Positions 37,857 through 49,035 of a stretch of DNA of 64,000 nucleotides are shown piece by piece. A program made the position numbers and the translations under genes. Source of the DNA: Bdellovibrio reynosensis (GTDB lineage Bacteria > Bdellovibrionota > Bdellovibrionia > Bdellovibrionales > Bdellovibrionaceae); the NCBI RefSeq assembly GCF_022814725.1, contig NZ_CP093442.1, positions 1,736,001 to 1,800,000 of the forward strand, written 5' to 3'. The notes under the pieces were generated by a model that saw nothing but the letters and a program-made list of their open reading frames with translations, was not told the DNA's origin and did no database searches. Position 1 is the first letter of the stretch. Every line of letters starts with the position of its first letter.

Positions 37857-40800
37857 AATTCCTCCATCGCCGAAAGGGCCTCGACTGATGATGACTCATT
37901 TCTTTCGTTTTTTAAAGCAAGAACAAAGGCTTCAGCGGCATCACTTTCAGTCAAGCATGGGATGTTGTAATCCGTGCATGCGCGACGGATATCAAAACTT
38001 GCTTCGATAGCACGACGGCCCGAAGTAGTATTGATAACGAAAGCAACTTCACCTGAACGAATTTTATCCACGCAGTGAGGACGACCTTCATCTACTTTTC
38101 TTAATGATAAGCAGTTCACACCGTGTTCGTTAAAGAAAGTTGCGGTCCCGGTGGTAGCTGAAACCCCGTATCCCATACGCTGTAATTCTTTAGCCAAAGT
38201 CAGCATGCCGTCTTTGTCCTTATCTCTTAAAGAGAAGAACACTTGGCCCATCTTTGGAAGTCTTATGTTACTTGAAAGGAAAGCTTTTGAAAGAGCTTCG
38301 GAATAGTTTCTTCCGCGTCCCATACTTTCACCCGTGGATTTCATCTCAGGGCCTAACAATGAATCAGACTCTGGGAATTTCTTAAATGGAAAGACCACGC
38401 CCTTAACTGAAACGCTTTTCGTGCTTCTCCAATTAAGTCCATCCAGTTTCAACTCGCTTTTCTTTTTACCAAGCATTGCGGCCACACCCAAATCAATCAA
38501 TGGAATGCTGGTTGCTTTGGCAACGAATGGCACTGAACGTGAGCTGCGCGGATTGGCTTCAAGCATGTAGACGACATCGTTCTTTACCGCTAGTTGCAGA
38601 TTTAGGTGCCCGATGACGCCAATTCGATTGGCAAGTTTTTGGCTTAGCTCTTCGATACGATCGCAAGTGTCTTTTTTAAGACGGTGCGGAGGCAGCACTC
38701 CCATCGAATCCCCTGAGTGAACCCCGGCTGCTTCGATATGTTCGACAACGCCACCGATGATTGTCCAATCAGGGCCGCGAACTAAGTCTACGTCCACTTC
38801 TAAGGCACCTGCTAGGAATTGATCCATCAAGCAAGGTTTATCAGCGGAAATATAATCCCCGTGACGTTGGAAGTATGAAATCAATTCGTCATTACTTTCG
38901 ATGACCTCCATACGGCGACCACCCAGAACATAACTTGGACGACAGATCATCGGGTAACCAACGCTAGATTCATACTTCAAAGCTTCGGATAATGAACCAG
39001 CCATCGCAGAGTTTGGAATTTCAAAGTTGAGCTCTCTGCAAATTTTAGAGAACAAACCGCGGTCTTCTGCTAGGTCGATCGTTTCTAATGAAGAACCTAA
39101 TAAAGTATATCCCGCTTTGACTAATTCTGGAGCGACATTGATTGGTGTTTGTCCACCTAGTTGAGCGACAAAACCTTTTGGTTTCATGAAGCGCATGATT
39201 TCAATTAGGCTTTCTGAAGTCAGCGGTTCGAAGAACAAAACGTCGGAAGTGTCGTAGTCTGTTGATACAGTCTCAGGGTTTGAATTCACCATGATAACTT
39301 TGCTGCCGCTTTTCTGAAATGCTTTCACACCGCGAACGCAGCTATAGTCAAACTCAATACCTTGGCCGATACGATTAGGTCCGCTACCGATGATCACCAC
39401 AGCATTCGGCGCATCCACTTTCGCAGAAGCACTTGGCCAGTAGGATGAATAGAAATAAGGAGTCGAAGATTCAAACTCGCCCGCGCAAGTGTCCACTTGC
39501 TGGTATTTTGGAAGCAGATTGTGCTTTTCTCTTAACGCACGCAGATCAGTTTCTTTTTTGCCAACTAAAGCGGCCAAACGGGCGTCAGAAAAACCTTTTC
39601 TTTTCGCTGCCACCAGAAGATCTAAATTTGATTCGCTAAATTCTTTTTTGAACTTAGCTTCAAATTTAATCAGGGCATCGATGTGTTCTAAGAAGTAAGG
39701 ATTGATGCGAGTTAATTCCTCGACATCCGCCACTGTCTTCCCATCACGGAAAGCTTGGAAAAGATGATAAATACGTTGGCTGTTTGGATAAGAGACTTTA
39801 CCTGTTTCTAAAATGACTTCAGGGATCCCTTGGGGATTTTTTTCTAAGCTTGCTAAAGCTTTCATCATGGATTCTTGCAGAGTTCTGCCGATCCCCATGA
39901 CTTCGCCGACGCTTTTCATTTGCGTCGTTAGGCTGTCTTTTGAGCCTGGGAATTTTTCAAAAGCGAAACGAGGGATTTTAGTAACAACGTAATCTAATGC
40001 AGGCTCGTAGCAAGATGGTGTTACTTTTGTGATGTCATTTTGAAGTTCATCAAGGCTGTAACCGATTGCTAGTAACGCTGCGATTTTTGCAATCGGGAAT
40101 CCAGTGGCTTTACTTGCTAGCGCAGAAGAACGACTTACGCGGGGATTCATTTCAATGACTACGCGTTCGCCCGTTGTTGGATGAACCGCAAACTGAATGT
40201 TAGCGCCCCCCGTTTGAATGCCCACTTCATTGATGATTTTGCAGGCTTCATCACGCATCGCTTGATATTCGCGATCACTTAAAGTTTGTTGAGGAGCGAT
40301 GGTGATACTGTCACCAGTGTGAACTCCGCAAGGATCTAAGTTTTCAATGCTACAGACAACCACGAAAGTGCCTTTATGGTCGCGCATGACTTCAAGTTCG
40401 AATTCTTTCCAGCCAAGAATGCTTTCTTCCACTAGAACTTCGGACGTTGGACTTTCATGCAAAGCCTGAACAAGCATCTTTTTGTATTCTTCTGGAGAGT
40501 ACGCGATACCGCCGCCGCCGCCCCCTAGTGTGTAGTTCGGGCGAAGGATCATTGGGTAACCAAGATCATCTGCGATCTGCATACCATGTTCAAATGTACG
40601 AACCAGGTGACTTTTCGGGTAACGGGCACCGATTTTATCGAGGATGCCTCTGAAGATTTCGCGATCTTCACCGGCTTTAATCACCTGCGGAGTCGCGCCG
40701 AGAAGTTCAACTTTATATTTTTGCAGAATGCCTTTGGCGTGAAGTTCTAAGGCAAGATTCAGCGCTGTTTGTCCTCCCAAAGTTGGGATCACAGCATCTG

Positions 40801-41047
40801 GCAATTCTTTAGCGATGATTTGTTCTAGGTAATCGACTTTAAGTGGCTCTACGTAAACTCTTGTTGCCACTTCAGGATCTGTCATGATGGTTGCTGGATT
40901 GGAGTTAACTAAAATAACTTCCAATCCTTCTTTCATCAGAGCCTTGCAGGCTTGAGTGCCAGAGTAATCGAACTCACACGCTTGTCCAATTACGATAGGT
41001 CCAGATCCAATAATCAAAACTCTTTTTAGACTGGACTTGCGCGACAC
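37853..41047 (-). CDS. carB: Carbamoyl-phosphate synthase large subunit
   Basis: 1064 residues, close to the family's 1070. There are two ATP-grasp halves (about 1-400 and 550-935), each opening with a conserved IGSGP-IGQ motif, and a C-terminal MGS-like allosteric domain (about 935-1064). Typical stretches: [41 protein letters not shown] and [18 protein letters not shown]. It makes carbamoyl phosphate from glutamine-derived ammonia, bicarbonate and two ATP for pyrimidine and arginine synthesis. The start is a GTG with GGGGGA upstream. It is separated from carA by one unknown gene. Confidence 0.97.
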   Translation of the reverse strand: MSRKSSLKRVLIIGSGPIVIGQACEFDYSGTQACKALMKEGLEVILVNSNPATIMTDPEVATRVYVEPLKVDYLEQIIAKELPDAVIPTLGGQTALNLALELHAKGILQKYKVELLGATPQVIKAGEDREIFRGILDKIGARYPKSHLVRTFEHGMQIADDLGYPMILRPNYTLGGGGGGIAYSPEEYKKMLVQALHESPTSEVLVEESILGWKEFELEVMRDHKGTFVVVCSIENLDPCGVHTGDSITIAPQQTLSDREYQAMRDEACKIINEVGIQTGGANIQFAVHPTTGERVVIEMNPRVSRSSALASKATGFPIAKIAALLAIGYSLDELQNDITKVTPSCYEPALDYVVTKIPRFAFEKFPGSKDSLTTQMKSVGEVMGIGRTLQESMMKALASLEKNPQGIPEVILETGKVSYPNSQRIYHLFQAFRDGKTVADVEELTRINPYFLEHIDALIKFEAKFKKEFSESNLDLLVAAKRKGFSDARLAALVGKKETDLRALREKHNLLPKYQQVDTCAGEFESSTPYFYSSYWPSASAKVDAPNAVVIIGSGPNRIGQGIEFDYSCVRGVKAFQKSGSKVIMVNSNPETVSTDYDTSDVLFFEPLTSESLIEIMRFMKPKGFVAQLGGQTPINVAPELVKAGYTLLGSSLETIDLAEDRGLFSKICRELNFEIPNSAMAGSLSEALKYESSVGYPMICRPSYVLGGRRMEVIESNDELISYFQRHGDYISADKPCLMDQFLAGALEVDVDLVRGPDWTIIGGVVEHIEAAGVHSGDSMGVLPPHRLKKDTCDRIEELSQKLANRIGVIGHLNLQLAVKNDVVYMLEANPRSSRSVPFVAKATSIPLIDLGVAAMLGKKKSELKLDGLNWRSTKSVSVKGVVFPFKKFPESDSLLGPEMKSTGESMGRGRNYSEALSKAFLSSNIRLPKMGQVFFSLRDKDKDGMLTLAKELQRMGYGVSATTGTATFFNEHGVNCLSLRKVDEGRPHCVDKIRSGEVAFVINTTSGRRAIEASFDIRRACTDYNIPCLTESDAAEAFVLALKNERNESSSVEALSAMEEF

Positions 41048-41059
41048 TCGTTCCCCCTT

Positions 41060-41707
41060 TTAGATGCCCAATTTACCTTCATTCGAGTAAATCATTTCGG
41101 GCTTCACATGTTTATATTGCTCAAACTTGTAACGCATCTTAATCAGACGAAGCATCAAAAGATTCGGATCTAAATCCGCATCTTTACGATGGCGTTTTAC
41201 TTCGCCCAAAATAAATTTCTTCGCACTTTCGGGATGAAAACAGAAGCCGCGGGTGAAAACGTAAGAATCCCCGTGAGGAATCAAGCGCACTTCGAATAAC
41301 TCATCTGGATCGAAACCGAAGACATAAGGTGATTGTTTTACAACCAGCTTTTTATTCGCCAAAAGATCTTTAATGTACACATCACCATTTTTGATTTTAA
41401 TAAACTCGAAAATCGAATGTCGGTTTTGTTTTAAAACTTCCAAAGTTCTTAGTTCTTCTTCAGAAAAACGAAGCTCACGAACCAAGTGGCAAGCATTCAG
41501 AGGCGTCTGGCCCATGCCTTTAAGCTCTCTGGTGAAAAAATACCAATCATAAAACTGTGCCATACGGGATTCGTAATGGGTGGAGTTTTCATCCAACGTT
41601 CCAGCGTTTTCAAAGAACTCTTTTTTGGCCATGGCCAACTCGTCCTTGAAATTTTCGCTTACAAAGTGGTTCAGAATTTTTTCTATTAGCTTTTCATATT
41701 CGTTCAT
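41060..41707 (-). CDS. Hypothetical protein between carA and carB
   Basis: 215 residues, soluble, rich in charged and aromatic residues, with no recognised domain. Regions of note: YDWYFFTRELKGMGQTPLN, a helical centre, and VFGFDPDELFEVRLIPHGDS with FCFHPESAKKFILGEVKRHRK. It overlaps the carA stop by 4 bp and ends 12 bp before carB, so it must be transcribed with them and is probably translated in step. It could modulate or scaffold carbamoyl-phosphate synthase, but nothing in the sequence shows this. Confidence 0.75.
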   Translation of the reverse strand: MNEYEKLIEKILNHFVSENFKDELAMAKKEFFENAGTLDENSTHYESRMAQFYDWYFFTRELKGMGQTPLNACHLVRELRFSEEELRTLEVLKQNRHSIFEFIKIKNGDVYIKDLLANKKLVVKQSPYVFGFDPDELFEVRLIPHGDSYVFTRGFCFHPESAKKFILGEVKRHRKDADLDPNLLMLRLIKMRYKFEQYKHVKPEMIYSNEGKLGI

Positions 41708-42768
41708 ATCATCCGCTCGACAAAATAACTAAATAGCCCCGACGCTTCATGCGGCCCAGGACAACTTTCCGGGTGATATTGTATTCCTAAACACTTTAGT
41801 TTTTCACTATAAAAACCTGCCACAGTGCCATCATTTAAATTTACATGGGTGACTTTCACGTCAGAAGGCAAACTGCTAGCTTCCACAGCATAACCGTGGT
41901 TCTGGCTTGTCATATAAATTTGATTAAGCAGAGTGTCGCGGATGGGATGATTGCTGCCGCGGTGACCGAATTTAAGCTTGTAGGTTTTTGCCCCTAAAGC
42001 CAGCGCCAAAATTTGATGGCCCATGCAGATCCCGAAGATCGGCTTGACCCCTAGAAGTTCGCGCACAGTTCCGGCCGCCACTTTCACATCTGCAGGATCG
42101 CCAGGACCGTTAGTAAGCATGATGCCGTCTGGGTTGTAATCTAGAATGTCTTTGATTGTAGAACGGCTGTTAAAAACCTTCACTTCAGAGCATCTTTGCG
42201 TCAGTTCGCGCAAGATGTTTTCTTTGCTGCCGAAATCTAAAACAGCGACTTTAGGTCCTACCATATTGTCGCCACGGCGAACTTCCACTTCAGATCGTGA
42301 TGTCAGATAAACCCAGTCTTTATCCATCTGTTTTTTCTGATCGATCAAACCTTGTGCTTTTTTCTTAGCCTCATCTTCAGAAGCGGCATTTACTAATGCA
42401 CCCCAAGGTGTCCCCCCTTGGCGCAGTCGCAAAACAAGGTTGCGTGTATCAAGTTCCGTTAAAAGTGGAATGCCGTTATCAGTGAGTCGCTTTTTCCAAG
42501 CTTGGTCACGGGCCGTGTCTTGGATTTCCAAACATAAGAAACCTTCAATCCAAAGCTTGCGGGATTCCCACACGTCATCTTGGATTCCGTAGTTTCCTTG
42601 CATAGGTGCTGTCATTACGACGATTTGTGAAAAATAAGAAGGATCCGTGGCGATTTCTTCGTAACCAGAGTGGGAAGTATTAAAAACCACTTCGCCAGCG
42701 CGATCTTGTCCACCATGCCATAGACCTGAGTACACTTCTCCACTTTCTAAAACAAGATAGCCCTTCAT
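41704..42768 (-). CDS. carA: Carbamoyl-phosphate synthase small subunit
   Basis: 354 residues from the ATG at 42766-42768 (GGAGG upstream); a longer frame would run inside pyrB. The N-terminal domain has the family features (LESGEVYSG, GEVVFNTSHSGYEEI, LDTRNLVLRLR). The class I amidotransferase domain (about 175-354) has catalytic Cys in FGICMGHQILALALG and the His-Glu pair in GIQYHPESCPGPHEA. It hydrolyses glutamine and passes ammonia to CarB. It overlaps pyrB by 4 bp (ATGA). Confidence 0.96.
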   Translation of the reverse strand: MKGYLVLESGEVYSGLWHGGQDRAGEVVFNTSHSGYEEIATDPSYFSQIVVMTAPMQGNYGIQDDVWESRKLWIEGFLCLEIQDTARDQAWKKRLTDNGIPLLTELDTRNLVLRLRQGGTPWGALVNAASEDEAKKKAQGLIDQKKQMDKDWVYLTSRSEVEVRRGDNMVGPKVAVLDFGSKENILRELTQRCSEVKVFNSRSTIKDILDYNPDGIMLTNGPGDPADVKVAAGTVRELLGVKPIFGICMGHQILALALGAKTYKLKFGHRGSNHPIRDTLLNQIYMTSQNHGYAVEASSLPSDVKVTHVNLNDGTVAGFYSEKLKCLGIQYHPESCPGPHEASGLFSYFVERMI

Positions 42769-43679
42769 GACTGCGCCTCCGACATGGATTGAACTGTGAG
42801 ATAAATTAAAGCCTGACGAATATAAACACCGTTCGTGACTTGATCCAAAACTTTGCAACGTGGATCACTTAGCACCTCTGTATCAAGCTCTGTCCCCTGA
42901 TTGATAGGACCTGGGTGCATGATCAATGCTTTACTGGACAGGTGTTTTAGATTTTCCACCGTAAAACCAAACTGGGCACGGTAGTTTTCTAATGAATAAG
43001 AACCTTGATGACGTTCAAGTTGAACTCTTAAAGCCATTGCCGCTGTCGACCACTCTAAACCTTCACGCAATGAAGAAAAGACTTTTACTTTTGCACTTTC
43101 AGGTAAGAACTCTTTTGGTCCACACAAAGCGACTTCATAACCAAGTTTTTGCGCCAATTCAAAGTGAGAGGAAGCTACGCGACTGTGACGAACATCACCG
43201 ACGATCAAAACCTTCTGACCATGGCAAGTTCCTAAGTGTCTACGAATAGTATAAGCATCTAATAACGCCTGAGTCGGATGACCCTTTTTACCCCAACCTG
43301 CATTTAAAATGGGGCTTTGAACCTTTTTGCTTAAATCTTCAAGATCCAAGTCGTCGCCACAACGAACAACCAAGAATGACGGGTTCATGGCGTCGACATT
43401 TAAAACGGTGTCTTCTAAAGTTTCGCCTTTTTCTAAACTAGTTCCCGCTTTGCCATCCAACCGTAAAGAGTGGATTCCCAATCGCGCGCAGGCGGTTTCA
43501 AAGCTCATGCGAGTTCTAGTGCTAGCTTCAAAAAACAAAAGGGCTCCGGTTTTTCCGAAGCCCTTAAAGTCTAACGACTCATCGGCAGCAATTCTGTCTG
43601 CCACAGAAAATAGAAAGTCGATTTTAGTTTTTTCAAGAGAATTAAGATCAAGAATGGAGTGCTTTGTTCTAGATAACAT
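42765..43679 (-). CDS. pyrB: Aspartate carbamoyltransferase catalytic chain
   Basis: 304 residues. The carbamoyl-phosphate site is FFEASTRTRMSFETA (about 51-65), then LDGKAGTSLEKGET with the 80s-loop Ser/Lys equivalents, and MHPGPINQGTELD near the end, where the aspartate loop lies. It catalyses the first committed step of pyrimidine synthesis, using the product of CarAB encoded just downstream. No pyrI regulatory chain or pyrC is adjacent. Confidence 0.96.
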   Translation of the reverse strand: MLSRTKHSILDLNSLEKTKIDFLFSVADRIAADESLDFKGFGKTGALLFFEASTRTRMSFETACARLGIHSLRLDGKAGTSLEKGETLEDTVLNVDAMNPSFLVVRCGDDLDLEDLSKKVQSPILNAGWGKKGHPTQALLDAYTIRRHLGTCHGQKVLIVGDVRHSRVASSHFELAQKLGYEVALCGPKEFLPESAKVKVFSSLREGLEWSTAAMALRVQLERHQGSYSLENYRAQFGFTVENLKHLSSKALIMHPGPINQGTELDTEVLSDPRCKVLDQVTNGVYIRQALIYLTVQSMSEAQS

Positions 43680-43714
43680 CTAGAACCCGAGAATATGGAT
43701 CGAAGACAAATATG

Positions 43715-44434
43715 TCAATACACCCTAGAAAAAACTCTTTCCCAACGCACTGAAGGGTAACGATCCGCCCCCCACTTCTTTTGCCAATCTAAGGAAAGCC
43801 AAATAAAAACAACTTTTCCAACCACTTGGCTCATGGGGACCGTCCCCCAATAGCGCGAGTCGTCACTTGCGTCACGGTTATCCCCTAACAGGAAAACCTC
43901 TCCAGGAGGAACTACTAAAGGACCGAAATCTTTTATTTCGGGTTGTTTTTGGAAAATCACCCGCCATTGATCTTCGCCTAAGTTTTCTGTGAAGATATCA
44001 AAAAGCTCTGGATTTGGATTGTCCTTGGATGGATTTGAGTCTTTTTCATACTCCATCGCTTGATCATTTAAAATCAAACGACCTTGAGTGATTTGAACTT
44101 TATCACCAGGCAGGCCGACCACTCGTTTTACGTATGTGACTCCCGGCTGGTTCGGATAAGTGAATACAACTAAGTCACCGCGATCTGGCACCGTCGCTTC
44201 CCACTTTTTATTGGCAAAGGGAATCGAAAGACCATAACTAAAACGAGTCGCAAAGATAAAATCGCCAGGTTTAAGAGTGGGCTGCATTGATCCCGTTGGC
44301 ACTTTATAAGCAGTCACTAAAAAGCTGCGCACGAAAAGCGCACACAGGACTGCTAAAATCAAAGTTGTTAAATAATCTCGCCAACGGTTCATAGATTTAA
44401 TTCTAGGACCATCTGCTTTAATAAGGAAAGACAA
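43715..44434 (-). CDS. lepB: Signal peptidase I (third tandem copy)
   Basis: 239 residues from a TTG at 44432-44434; an ATG 42 bp further in is an alternative, and neither has a strong ribosome site. One membrane helix (about 20-40) precedes the catalytic Ser in KVPTGSMQPTL. The Lys is in TYVKRVVGLPGDK. Box E is LLGDNRDASDDSRYWG. It has a larger insertion between boxes D and E (DSNPSKDNPNPELFDIFTEN) than copy 1. It lies 3 bp after copy 2. The enzyme removes Sec and Tat signal peptides on the outer face of the inner membrane. Confidence 0.93.
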   Translation of the reverse strand: MSFLIKADGPRIKSMNRWRDYLTTLILAVLCALFVRSFLVTAYKVPTGSMQPTLKPGDFIFATRFSYGLSIPFANKKWEATVPDRGDLVVFTYPNQPGVTYVKRVVGLPGDKVQITQGRLILNDQAMEYEKDSNPSKDNPNPELFDIFTENLGEDQWRVIFQKQPEIKDFGPLVVPPGEVFLLGDNRDASDDSRYWGTVPMSQVVGKVVFIWLSLDWQKKWGADRYPSVRWERVFSRVY

Positions 44435-44437
44435 ATT

Positions 44438-45154
44438 CTAATAGACGTTTTTAAAAAGGCGTTGAAAACGAATTTGCGATGGATCGCAGACAAAAGTCAT
44501 TGTTGGCAAAGTGTTTTCACATGACAACCATACAACCCAGGCTTTTCCGACGATGTAATCATCTTTTACAAAACCCCACGCGCGGGAATCACTGGATTGG
44601 TCACGGTTATCGCCCATGAAGAAATAATTTCCTTCAGGCACAACAAACACCTGCGGGCTACCACCTTCGGCATCCGACAAGAAGCGAACTGTGTAAGCAG
44701 AACTATCCAGATTTTCTTCAGCAAAATATTTAAAACCGGCGTCTTGTCCCGGAAGATCCAGCGGTGTCAAAAGAAAGCTTTGTCCATTCACTGTGATTCG
44801 GCCATTGATGATTTCAATTTTATCGCCAGGAAGACCTATTAAGCGTTTGATGTAGTAAACGTCGGGATTTTCAGGGTACTTGAAAACGGCAATTTCTCCA
44901 CGTTTTGGAGCAGACCATTTCACAAGCCAGGTGTTGCTAAAAGGAATATGTAAACCGTAAGCGAATTTTTTAACTAAGATATGATCATGAACCAAAAGAT
45001 TTGGGATCATGCTACCAGAAGGAATGACAAAGGGTTCAACCACCGCCCAACGCACTCCAAACACAAGTAGTAACGGAAAAAGGAACGTTAGAATGGCTTG
45101 ATTCCACGTTCCTTTTAAATTGGTCTGTTTTGAAGTGTCGCTTGTTTCAGACAT
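44438..45154 (-). CDS. lepB: Signal peptidase I (second tandem copy)
   Basis: 238 residues. Membrane helix about 18-40, catalytic Ser in VIPSGSMIPNL, catalytic Lys in YYIKRLIGLPGDK, box E FMGDNRDQSSDSRAWG. All active-site residues are intact. The ATG overlaps the stop of the preceding copy (TAATG), so translation is coupled. It differs clearly from the other copies outside the motifs, so the duplication is not recent. Confidence 0.94.
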   Translation of the reverse strand: MSETSDTSKQTNLKGTWNQAILTFLFPLLLVFGVRWAVVEPFVIPSGSMIPNLLVHDHILVKKFAYGLHIPFSNTWLVKWSAPKRGEIAVFKYPENPDVYYIKRLIGLPGDKIEIINGRITVNGQSFLLTPLDLPGQDAGFKYFAEENLDSSAYTVRFLSDAEGGSPQVFVVPEGNYFFMGDNRDQSSDSRAWGFVKDDYIVGKAWVVWLSCENTLPTMTFVCDPSQIRFQRLFKNVY

Positions 45155-45921
45155 TAATTAACTGGGTGGAAGAATCGGCCCCAACGCACAGTCAACGGAT
45201 TGCACAGCATCGGCAGTACCGGAATTGTTTCTTCACAGCTTAACCATACGAACATCGCCCGGCCCAAAATGTTTTGCTTCGGCAAAAAGCCCCACACACG
45301 GCCGTCTGAAGAATTCATGCGGTTATCACCCATCACAAAAAGATGGTCGTTAGGAACAGTCACAGGCCCAAACGTTTCGTAGATATCGCCTTTGCGCAAA
45401 AGAATCGCGTGACCTTTGCCACCTGGAAGTTCTTCCCAGAATTCTACGTAGTTGTCTTTGTTGTCGTTGATATTGCCGTCACGTTGGAAGTCAGCATCGC
45501 GCAGCCATTCGAAATCTTCCATGTCTGCAGGAACTTTCTTTTCAACGGGCTTATCGTTCACGTAAAGAGTTCCGTTTTCATAATAAATCTTATCGCCGGA
45601 TTCACCCACGATACGTTTGATGAAGAATGTGCTCATGTCTTTAGGATATTTAAAGACAATCACTTCACCACGTTTTGGTTCGTTGAACTTCACTAACCAT
45701 TTTTCGCTGAATGGGACGCGAAGGCCGTAAGTAAGTTTATTTACGAAGATATGGTCATGAATCAACAACGATGGAAGCATCGATCCAGAAGGAATCACGT
45801 AAGCTTCAATAAAGCCCCAGCGAATGAACAAGGCGATAAACACAGCTAAGAATAGAGAGCCCCACCCTTCAGTCCAAAAATGTTTTGTGCGCCAGTTCCA
45901 GCTATTCTTGTTGTCGCTCAT
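45154..45921 (-). CDS. lepB: Signal peptidase I (first tandem copy)
   Basis: 255 residues. Membrane helix about 19-40, catalytic Ser in VIPSGSMLPSL, catalytic Lys in FFIKRIVGESGDK, box E VMGDNRMNSSDGRVWG. It follows lepA by 22 bp, the same lepA-lepB order as in E. coli, and is therefore the best candidate for the housekeeping enzyme. The C-terminal segment ends in a short Cys-containing loop (CEETIPVLPMLCNPL), a pattern shared with copy 2. Confidence 0.94.
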   Translation of the reverse strand: MSDNKNSWNWRTKHFWTEGWGSLFLAVFIALFIRWGFIEAYVIPSGSMLPSLLIHDHIFVNKLTYGLRVPFSEKWLVKFNEPKRGEVIVFKYPKDMSTFFIKRIVGESGDKIYYENGTLYVNDKPVEKKVPADMEDFEWLRDADFQRDGNINDNKDNYVEFWEELPGGKGHAILLRKGDIYETFGPVTVPNDHLFVMGDNRMNSSDGRVWGFLPKQNILGRAMFVWLSCEETIPVLPMLCNPLTVRWGRFFHPVN

Positions 45922-45943
45922 GGATGCTCCTCTAGGGTCTGTA

Positions 45944-47743
45944 CTAGTCTTCCACTTTTAAAATCGCTAAGAAGGCTTCTTGCGGCACTTCGACATGGCC
46001 GATGGCCTTCATGCGTTTTTTACCCTCTTTTTGCTTCTCTAGAAGCTTACGCTTACGAGAAATATCACCACCATAACACTTAGCGGTCACGTCTTTTCTG
46101 ATCGCACCCAAGGTTTCACGGGCAATAATTTTTGCACCGATCGCAGCTTGAATCGCTACTTGGTATTGTTGGCGCGGGATCAATTCTTTCATCTTTTCAG
46201 TCAATAAACGACCACGTGTAACCGCTTTTGATTTATGGACGATCAATGAAAGGGCATCAATAGGTTCACCATTGATAAGAATATCAAGTTTCACCAAGTC
46301 TGACTCTTCAAAACCTACGAATTCATATTCCAAAGAAGCGTACCCTTTAGAGATAGATTTCAAACGGTCATAGAAATCCATAACCATTTCATTCATCGGA
46401 AGTTTGTATTCGATGATCACTTTTTTATCAGTGACGTATTCCATCTTCTGCTGAATACCGCGTTTGTCTTCGCACAACTTTAAAATACCGCCGATATAAT
46501 CCGTCGGAGTATGCAGAGTCACTTTTACGTAAGGTTCTTCAAATTTCGCGATCTGGGTTTCAGCTGGCATGCCTGATGGATTTTCTAACATCATCTCGGT
46601 GCCATCAGTTTTAGTGATTCTGTAAACAACCGTTGGCGCTGTTGTGATGAGGTCTAGATTGAATTCACGCTCTAAACGCTCTTGCACGATTTCCATATGC
46701 AAAAGACCCAAGAAACCGCAACGGTAACCAAAACCAAGGGCCGCTGATTTTTCGATTTCAAAAGTCAATGAAGAGTCATTTAAACAAAGTTTGTCCAAAG
46801 CATCTTTTAAGTTTTCATACTCTGAAGCAACTACAGGGAAGATACCCGCAAATACCATCGGCTTAATTCTTTGGAAACCTGCTAATGGTTCTGTTGCTGG
46901 GTGCTTTGCCGCTGTAACAGTGTCACCAACTTGGACGTCGCGGATGTCTTTAATACCACACACGATGAAGCCCACTTCACCAGCTTCAAGAGTGTCTTGC
47001 ATAACTGGGAATGGCTTGTATTTACCCATGCGCAAAACTTCGTAATCACGGTCTGTCGCCATGAACTTGATTTTGTCGCCTTTTTTAATAGCTCCATCCA
47101 TCACCCGAACTAGAACTACAACGCCTTGATAAGCATCAAACCAAGAGTCAAAAATCAAAGCGCGCGGAGTTAGACTGCGATCCGCTTTCGGTGGCGGAAC
47201 TTTTTCTACTATGGCCTCAAGGATATCAGTGATACCGATTTTTTCTTTCGCAGAAGCATGGATGATTCCAGTGCAGTCTAAGCCCACTGTATCTTCGATT
47301 TGTTTTGCTACACCTTCTGGGTCCGCGGAAGGAAGATCGATTTTATTTAGAACAGGAATAATCTCTAGGTCATTTTCTAACGCCAAGTATACGTTGGCTA
47401 ATGTTTGCGCTTCCACCCCTTGGGCTGCATCCACAACTAGGATAGCACCCTCACAGGCTGCTAAAGAGCGAGATACTTCGTAAGAAAAATCCACGTGCCC
47501 CGGAGTATCGATCAAGTTGATTTGGTACATGTTGCCGTCTTTAGATTTGAAATCTAAGCAGACAGTTTGCGCTTTAATTGTGATACCGCGTTCACGCTCA
47601 AGTTCCATGTTATCTAGGAATTGATCTTTCTTTTCGCGATCTGAAAGAGAGCCGGTAGCGGATAGAAGTCCGTCAGCCAAGGTTGATTTACCGTGGTCGA
47701 TATGTGCGATGATTGAAAAGTTTCGAATAAATTTTGGATCCAT
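45944..47743 (-). CDS. lepA: Elongation factor 4 (LepA GTPase)
   Basis: 599 residues from the ATG at 47741-47743, which fits the family N-terminus ([21 protein letters not shown]) better than a longer frame. G1 is [10 protein letters not shown]3 DTPGHVDF, G4 NKIDLP and G5 SAKEKIG. The EF-G-like domains follow, and the LepA-specific C-terminal domain ends about 500-599 with [20 protein letters not shown]. LepA acts on ribosomes during initiation or stalled elongation. It heads the lepA-lepB(x3) unit. Confidence 0.97.
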   Translation of the reverse strand: MDPKFIRNFSIIAHIDHGKSTLADGLLSATGSLSDREKKDQFLDNMELERERGITIKAQTVCLDFKSKDGNMYQINLIDTPGHVDFSYEVSRSLAACEGAILVVDAAQGVEAQTLANVYLALENDLEIIPVLNKIDLPSADPEGVAKQIEDTVGLDCTGIIHASAKEKIGITDILEAIVEKVPPPKADRSLTPRALIFDSWFDAYQGVVVLVRVMDGAIKKGDKIKFMATDRDYEVLRMGKYKPFPVMQDTLEAGEVGFIVCGIKDIRDVQVGDTVTAAKHPATEPLAGFQRIKPMVFAGIFPVVASEYENLKDALDKLCLNDSSLTFEIEKSAALGFGYRCGFLGLLHMEIVQERLEREFNLDLITTAPTVVYRITKTDGTEMMLENPSGMPAETQIAKFEEPYVKVTLHTPTDYIGGILKLCEDKRGIQQKMEYVTDKKVIIEYKLPMNEMVMDFYDRLKSISKGYASLEYEFVGFEESDLVKLDILINGEPIDALSLIVHKSKAVTRGRLLTEKMKELIPRQQYQVAIQAAIGAKIIARETLGAIRKDVTAKCYGGDISRKRKLLEKQKEGKKRMKAIGHVEVPQEAFLAILKVED

Positions 47744-47797
47744 ATCCACCCTTGCGGCTAATTGCCCAGAGAAACTAAGCGCGTAGCCGGCAGTATA

Positions 47798-47836
47798 CAA
47801 ATAAGAAGCGCCGAGTTGCTAGAGACAACTCGGCGC
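47798..47836 (-). terminator. Hairpin terminator of metK
   Basis: GCGCCGAGTTG and CAACTCGGCGC form an 11-bp perfect stem with a 7-nt loop, 25 bp past the metK stop. The minus-strand tail is CTTCTTATTTG, a weak T-run. Confidence 0.75.
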
Positions 47837-47860
47837 AATGACTAAGCTTTTTGAATATTA

Positions 47861-49024
47861 TTAAGCCAAAGTTTTTACAGCGTCTTTAAGCTGTTCAACT
47901 TTGTTTAATTTTTCCCATGTGAAGCTTTCTTCATTACGGCCGAAGTGTCCGTAAGCAGCTGTTGGGCTGTAAATTGGACGAAGTAGGTCCAATTCCTTAG
48001 TGATTCTTGCAGGGCGCAAGTCAAATACTTGGCGTACTGCTTTTTCAAGAACCTCTGGGCCCACTTTGCTTGTGCCGTAATCGTTAACAGTGATGCTTAC
48101 AGGTTCAGCAACACCAATCGCATACGCCACTTGCACCAAACAACGGTCTGCTAAACCAGCACCCACGATGTTCTTAGCAATATGACGAGATGCGTAAGCG
48201 GCAGAGCGATCCACTTTTGAGGGATCTTTACCAGAGAATGCACCACCACCGTGGGCACCGTGACCACCGTAGGTATCTACGATGATTTTACGGCCGGTAA
48301 GGCCAGCGTCACCCATTGGACCACCTGTTACGAAACGGCCCGTTGGGTTGATGAAGAATTTAGTTTTTGCATCGATCCATTTGCTTGGAATTGATTTTTT
48401 GATCAACTCTTCAGTGATGAATTCTTGGATTGTTGCGTTTGAAACATTGTCTGCGTGTTGAGTAGAGATAACGATCGCGTCGATACGTTTTGCAAGACCG
48501 TTTTCATACTGAACAGTCACTTGAGATTTAGCATCTGGACGTAACCAGTCTACTTTGTTTGCTTTACGCAGACCCGCTAGATCATGAACTAGCTTATGAG
48601 ACATCGCGATTGAAAGAGGCATCAATTCTGGAGTTTCGTTTACTGCGTAACCGAACATCAAACCTTGGTCACCAGCACCTTGATCGTCAGAAAGAGTTTC
48701 TTTAACACCTACTGCGATATCTGGAGATTGTTGGCCTACCGCAACCATCACAGCGCAAGTTTTGTAGTCAAAACCCTTGTCTGAATGATCGTAACCAATG
48801 CGTTTAACTACATCGCGGGCTACTTCTGAAAAGTTCACTTTTGCTGAAGTTGTGATTTCACCAGCTACTACAACCAAACCTGTAGTTAGAAGAGTTTCAC
48901 AGGCAACGCGACCTTTTGGGTCTTGCGCTAAGATGGCATCAAGAACGCCATCAGAAATTTGGTCAGCCATTTTATCCGGATGGCCTTCAGATACAGATTC
49001 ACTGGTAAACAAATAGTTCTTCAC
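47861..49024 (-). CDS. metK: S-adenosylmethionine synthetase
   Basis: 387 residues, normal length. Signatures: [31 protein letters not shown] (methionine and ATP binding) and [19 protein letters not shown] (P-loop-like). It makes S-adenosylmethionine from methionine and ATP. The start is a GTG with GAGGA 9 nt upstream. The leader can fold so that this ribosome site is partly paired (see the leader feature). mtn and apt, which recycle SAM by-products, are 2-3 kb upstream on the same strand. Confidence 0.97.
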   Translation of the reverse strand: MKNYLFTSESVSEGHPDKMADQISDGVLDAILAQDPKGRVACETLLTTGLVVVAGEITTSAKVNFSEVARDVVKRIGYDHSDKGFDYKTCAVMVAVGQQSPDIAVGVKETLSDDQGAGDQGLMFGYAVNETPELMPLSIAMSHKLVHDLAGLRKANKVDWLRPDAKSQVTVQYENGLAKRIDAIVISTQHADNVSNATIQEFITEELIKKSIPSKWIDAKTKFFINPTGRFVTGGPMGDAGLTGRKIIVDTYGGHGAHGGGAFSGKDPSKVDRSAAYASRHIAKNIVGAGLADRCLVQVAYAIGVAEPVSITVNDYGTSKVGPEVLEKAVRQVFDLRPARITKELDLLRPIYSPTAAYGHFGRNEESFTWEKLNKVEQLKDAVKTLA

Positions 49025-49035
49025 AGTAATGCTTC

